Assembly: GCA_023431055.1 (NCBI GenBank)
Contig: JAEYXX010000101.1
Span: 1-24,936, forward strand
Direction of reading: 5' to 3'
Origin: Pseudomonadota bacterium
GTDB taxonomy: Bacteria > Pseudomonadota > Gammaproteobacteria > Pseudomonadales > Pseudomonadaceae
DNA length: 24,936 nt
Part shown: positions 21,100 through 24,936 of the stretch, piece after piece
Position numbering within the stretch: position 1 is the stretch's first letter
Layout of the letters: each line of letters opens with the position of its first letter
Program-made: the position numbers and the translations under genes
Notes under the pieces: model-generated
Database searches by the model: none
What the model was told of the DNA's origin: nothing
The model's input: only the letters and a program-made list of their open reading frames with translations

Positions 21100-21960
21100 T
21101 CAGCGCAGTGCCACGGCCTGATCGGTGGTGCATTGTTGCGCAGCCAGGTCGCTGTGCAGGCTTTGCAGGCGTTTGTCGGCGCGCGCCATCTGACGCGAGT
21201 CGGCCAGGGCGACCAGATCGACGATCATCGCTGCCATGGCCTGACGGTTTTTCTCGTAACTGGCCTGATAAGCACTGGTGTAGAAACGTTCGCGCTGCTG
21301 CAGCAGGGCGGTCATGCGCTCGGCGAAGTCATCGCCGCGACGAACCTCCAGTGCCTCGCGCAGCGCCTGCTGCCAGGCCAGGCGGTTATCCAGCCAGACC
21401 TGATTCTGTTCACCCAAGCCCTGTGCCCAGCTCTGCACCCGCTCGCGCTGCTCGGGGTTCAGGGTGCCGAACCAGGGTTGCAGACGCTCTTCCATGCGCT
21501 CGGCGCGACGGCTGATCTGCTCCTGCACGGAAGGCTCGAGAAACTCCTCACGCAGCTTGGCGTTTTGCTCGTCCATGGCCGCCAACAGCTGATCGACCTG
21601 ACGCGGGCTGAGGCCGCGTAGCAGCTCGATGGTGCTGGGGGTAATTTCCACGGCGATGCGCTGCATGGCTTGTTCGAAGTCGGCCAACTGGCTGGCCATC
21701 AGCTCGCTGTCACGGCTACTCAGTGCCTGCTGACTGCGTTGCAGCCAGTCGAGATAGCGCGGCAGCTCGACGCTGCAATGCCAGGCCAAATGTTCTTGCA
21801 GCTGGGGTTTGAGCCAGGCGCTCTGCTCGCTGTTCAGCGCCACATAGTCGCTGAGCTTCCATGGGATCAGCCAATCGAGGTTGCGATAGGCCAGGCCGAC
21901 ACGGCTGCACGCGCTCAGCAGCAGGGTAATGGCCAGCAGCAGGAGCAGAGGCTTGCGCAT
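21100..21960 (-). CDS. DUF6279 family lipoprotein
   Basis: This 286-aa protein has a lipoprotein signal (LLLLLAITLLLSAC, lipobox LLSAC with Cys near residue 17). The mature chain is rich in Gln, Leu, Arg and Glu and almost wholly helical, with YRNLDWLIPWKLSDYV after the anchor, a pattern I associate with DUF6279. It is probably anchored in the outer membrane facing the periplasm. Function unknown. The frame opens earlier (22017), but the Met at 21960 gives a proper signal peptide and is preferred. Confidence 0.82.
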   Translation of the reverse strand: MRKPLLLLLAITLLLSACSRVGLAYRNLDWLIPWKLSDYVALNSEQSAWLKPQLQEHLAWHCSVELPRYLDWLQRSQQALSSRDSELMASQLADFEQAMQRIAVEITPSTIELLRGLSPRQVDQLLAAMDEQNAKLREEFLEPSVQEQISRRAERMEERLQPWFGTLNPEQRERVQSWAQGLGEQNQVWLDNRLAWQQALREALEVRRGDDFAERMTALLQQRERFYTSAYQASYEKNRQAMAAMIVDLVALADSRQMARADKRLQSLHSDLAAQQCTTDQAVALR

Positions 21961-22072
21961 GATCTGGGCTCGCGAGGGCAGAGTTGTTGAGACTAATACT
22001 CGACGAACCTGATGCAAGAGGATGGAAATATCCGCTTAAGACTTCAGCGAAGCGGCCATTCGACGCAGGGGC

Positions 22073-22100
22073 AAAAAGAAACCGCCCCGAAGGGCGGTTC
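22073..22100 (-). terminator. Intrinsic terminator of the liv operon
   Basis: On the minus strand AACCGCCC-TTCG-GGGCGGTT is an eight-base GC-rich stem with a stable tetraloop followed by TCTTTTTG. It lies 19 bases after the livF stop and is a textbook Rho-independent terminator. Confidence 0.93.
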
Positions 22101-22118
22101 CGATGACGCAGGTAGCGC

Positions 22119-22820
22119 TTAGCCGCCGAGGTAGGCGTCGCGTACCTTGGGGTCGTTGAGCAACTCTTCGCCGCTACCGCGCATGACGATATGGCCGTTC
22201 TCCAGCACATAGCCGCGATCAGCCAGCTTCAGCGCCTGGTTGGCGTTCTGCTCGACCAGGAACACGGTCACGCCGTCCTTGCGCAGTTGCTCGATGATGT
22301 CGAAGATCTGCTGGATGATGATCGGCGCCAGACCCAGCGACGGCTCGTCGAGCAGCAGCAGGTTGGGCTTGCTCATCAAGGCGCGGCCGATGGCGAGCAT
22401 CTGCTGCTCGCCGCCGCTCATGGTGCCGGCACGCTGGGCGAAGCGCTCCTTCAGGCGCGGGAACAGGTGCAGGACCTTGTCCAGTTGCTCCTGATTGTCC
22501 GCCTTGTCACCGAAGAAGCCACCCATGGCCAGGTTTTCCTCGACGGTCAGGCGGGCGAACACGCGGCGGCCTTCCGGCACGATGGCGATGCTCTTACGCA
22601 TGATCTCCGGGGTATCCATGCCCACCAGCTCTTCACCCATATAGCGGATGCTGCCACTGGTGGCGCGCGGGTTGCCGCACAGGGTCATCAGCAGGGTCGA
22701 CTTGCCGGCACCGTTGGCACCGATCAGGGTGACGATCTCGCCTTTCTGCACATCGATGCTGACGTCGTGCAGCGCCTGGATCTTGCCGTAGAAGGTTGAG
22801 ACGTTGTTGAAACTCAGCAT
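22119..22820 (-). CDS. livF: Branched-chain amino acid ABC transporter ATPase
   Basis: This 233-aa ATPase has Walker A GANGAGKST near 33-41, the signature MSGGEQQMLAIGRAL near 134-148, and Walker B LLLLDEPSLGLAP. The LivF-type ending (RGSGEELLNDPKVRDAYLGG) is intact. It works with LivG on the LivHM channel. It starts three bases after the livG stop and is the last gene before the terminator. Confidence 0.95.
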   Translation of the reverse strand: MLSFNNVSTFYGKIQALHDVSIDVQKGEIVTLIGANGAGKSTLLMTLCGNPRATSGSIRYMGEELVGMDTPEIMRKSIAIVPEGRRVFARLTVEENLAMGGFFGDKADNQEQLDKVLHLFPRLKERFAQRAGTMSGGEQQMLAIGRALMSKPNLLLLDEPSLGLAPIIIQQIFDIIEQLRKDGVTVFLVEQNANQALKLADRGYVLENGHIVMRGSGEELLNDPKVRDAYLGG

Positions 22821-22823
22821 GGA

Positions 22824-23587
22824 TTACGCCTCCCCCAGATAGGCTTTGATCACGTCCGGGTTGTTACGGATGTCGTCCGGCGTGCCGTCGGCCAGGGGAG
22901 TGCCCTGGTTGATCACGTAGATGTGGTCGGAAATGCTCATCACCAGCTTCATGTCGTGCTCGATCAGCAGCACGGTGACGTCGTGCTGGTCACGTAGTAC
23001 ACCGATCAGCGCCTTGAGGTCTTCGGTTTCGCGCGGGTTGAGGCCGGCGGCCGGCTCGTCGAGCATGAGGATGCTCGGGCGGGTCATCATGCAGCGGGCG
23101 ATTTCCAGGCGGCGTTGCTGGCCGTAGGCCAGGGTGCCGGCGCTACGGTTGGCGAAGTCCACCAGGTCGACCTGCTCCAGCCAGTAGGCGGCGTACTCCA
23201 TGGCCTCGCGTTCGCTGCGGCGGAAGGCCGGGGTCTTGAACAGACCAGCCAGGTAGCCGGTGTTCAGATGGCGATGCTGAGCCACCAGCAGGTTTTCCAC
23301 CGCGGTCATGTCCTTGAACAGACGCACGTTCTGGAAGGTCCGCACCACGCCTTTGCGGGCGATCTTGTGGCCCGGCAGGCCCTCGATCGCCTCACCGTTC
23401 AGACGGATGCTGCCGGAGCTCGGCTGGTAGAAGCCGGTCAGGCAGTTGAACACGGTGGTCTTGCCGGCGCCGTTCGGGCCGATCATCGAGACCACCTGCT
23501 TTTCCTTGACGTTCAGGCCCACCCCGTTGACGGCCAGCAGGCCGCCGAAACGCATGGACAGGCCGCTTACTTCGAGAATCGTGCGGC

Positions 23588-23591
<4 letters not shown>
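22824..23591 (-). CDS. livG: Branched-chain amino acid ABC transporter ATPase
   Basis: This 255-aa ATPase has Walker [10 protein letters not shown] near 38-46, signature [16 protein letters not shown] near 152-167 (AYGQQ instead of SGGQQ, normal for LivG), and Walker [13 protein letters not shown]. The C-terminal [19 protein letters not shown] is the LivG ending. Its ATG overlaps the livM TGA (ATGA), showing translational coupling. Confidence 0.95.
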
Positions 23592-24843
<1,252 letters not shown>

Positions 24844-24847
<4 letters not shown>

Positions 24848-24936
24848 ACCTTTTCCACCTCCGGGCGGCCAAGGATGCCGGTTGGACGGAACAGCAGCAC
24901 CAGCACCAGCAGGCTGAACGCCACCACGTCCTTGTA
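24844..24936 (-). CDS. livH: Branched-chain amino acid ABC transporter permease LivH, C-terminal end
   Basis: Only the last 30 residues are in the window: [20 protein letters not shown] then [10 protein letters not shown] and a stop. The [15 protein letters not shown] ending is typical of LivH. The gene continues past the right edge. Its TGA overlaps the livM ATG. Confidence 0.88.

Overview
The window looks like the chromosome of a Pseudomonas-type gammaproteobacterium. The evidence is high GC, typical Pseudomonas palindromic repeats (motifs around GTGGGAGGGGC and TAGCCCGGAT), an mmsR/mmsA/mmsB valine catabolism block, DUF1145 and DUF6279 proteins, and -24/-12 (RpoN) promoters. The exact species cannot be fixed from sequence alone.

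Region 1 (1-9370) is a guanidine-assimilation locus under unusually layered control. On the minus strand, reading from high to low coordinates, there are three separate transcription units. Each begins with a -24/-12 promoter followed by a guanidine-I (ykkC) riboswitch: (a) a substrate-binding protein (SBP2, 8036-9097); (b) a 26-codon leader ORF, an ABC permease and an ABC ATPase (5894-7696); (c) a paralogous substrate-binding protein (SBP1), two DUF1989 proteins (UAAP1/UAAP2, the carboxyguanidine deiminase subunits) and the first codons of the biotin-dependent urea/guanidine carboxylase, which runs off the left edge. The implied flow is guanidine uptake, ATP-dependent carboxylation, deimination to allophanate, and allophanate hydrolysis (enzyme not in the window). 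Nested between units b and c, on the plus strand, is a translationally coupled pair: a 2-oxoglutarate/Fe(II) oxygenase and an unrecognised 310-aa protein. This pair has its own -24/-12 promoter and shares an NtrC-like site with unit c, and is the part of the locus most likely to be undescribed. Repeats are dense here: a 158-bp MITE-like element, twin TAGCCCGG palindromes, and a perfect 22-bp inverted repeat.

Region 2 (9493-10286) holds a small Tyr/Arg/His-rich lipoprotein and a DUF1145 membrane protein on the plus strand.

Region 3 (10410-19350) is a valine/isobutyrate catabolism cluster: divergent mmsR (AraC family) and, on the minus strand, mmsA, a Liv-type periplasmic binding protein, an acyl-CoA dehydrogenase, an enoyl-CoA hydratase, a 3-hydroxyisobutyryl-CoA hydrolase, a PEP-mutase/isocitrate-lyase family protein and mmsB. 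A pair of 15-bp direct repeats 21 bp apart between mmsR and mmsA looks like the MmsR operator.

Region 4 (19441-24936) holds an HDOD protein, ung (uracil-DNA glycosylase), a DUF6279 lipoprotein and the branched-chain amino acid transporter genes livF, livG, livM and partial livH, ending in a strong intrinsic terminator.
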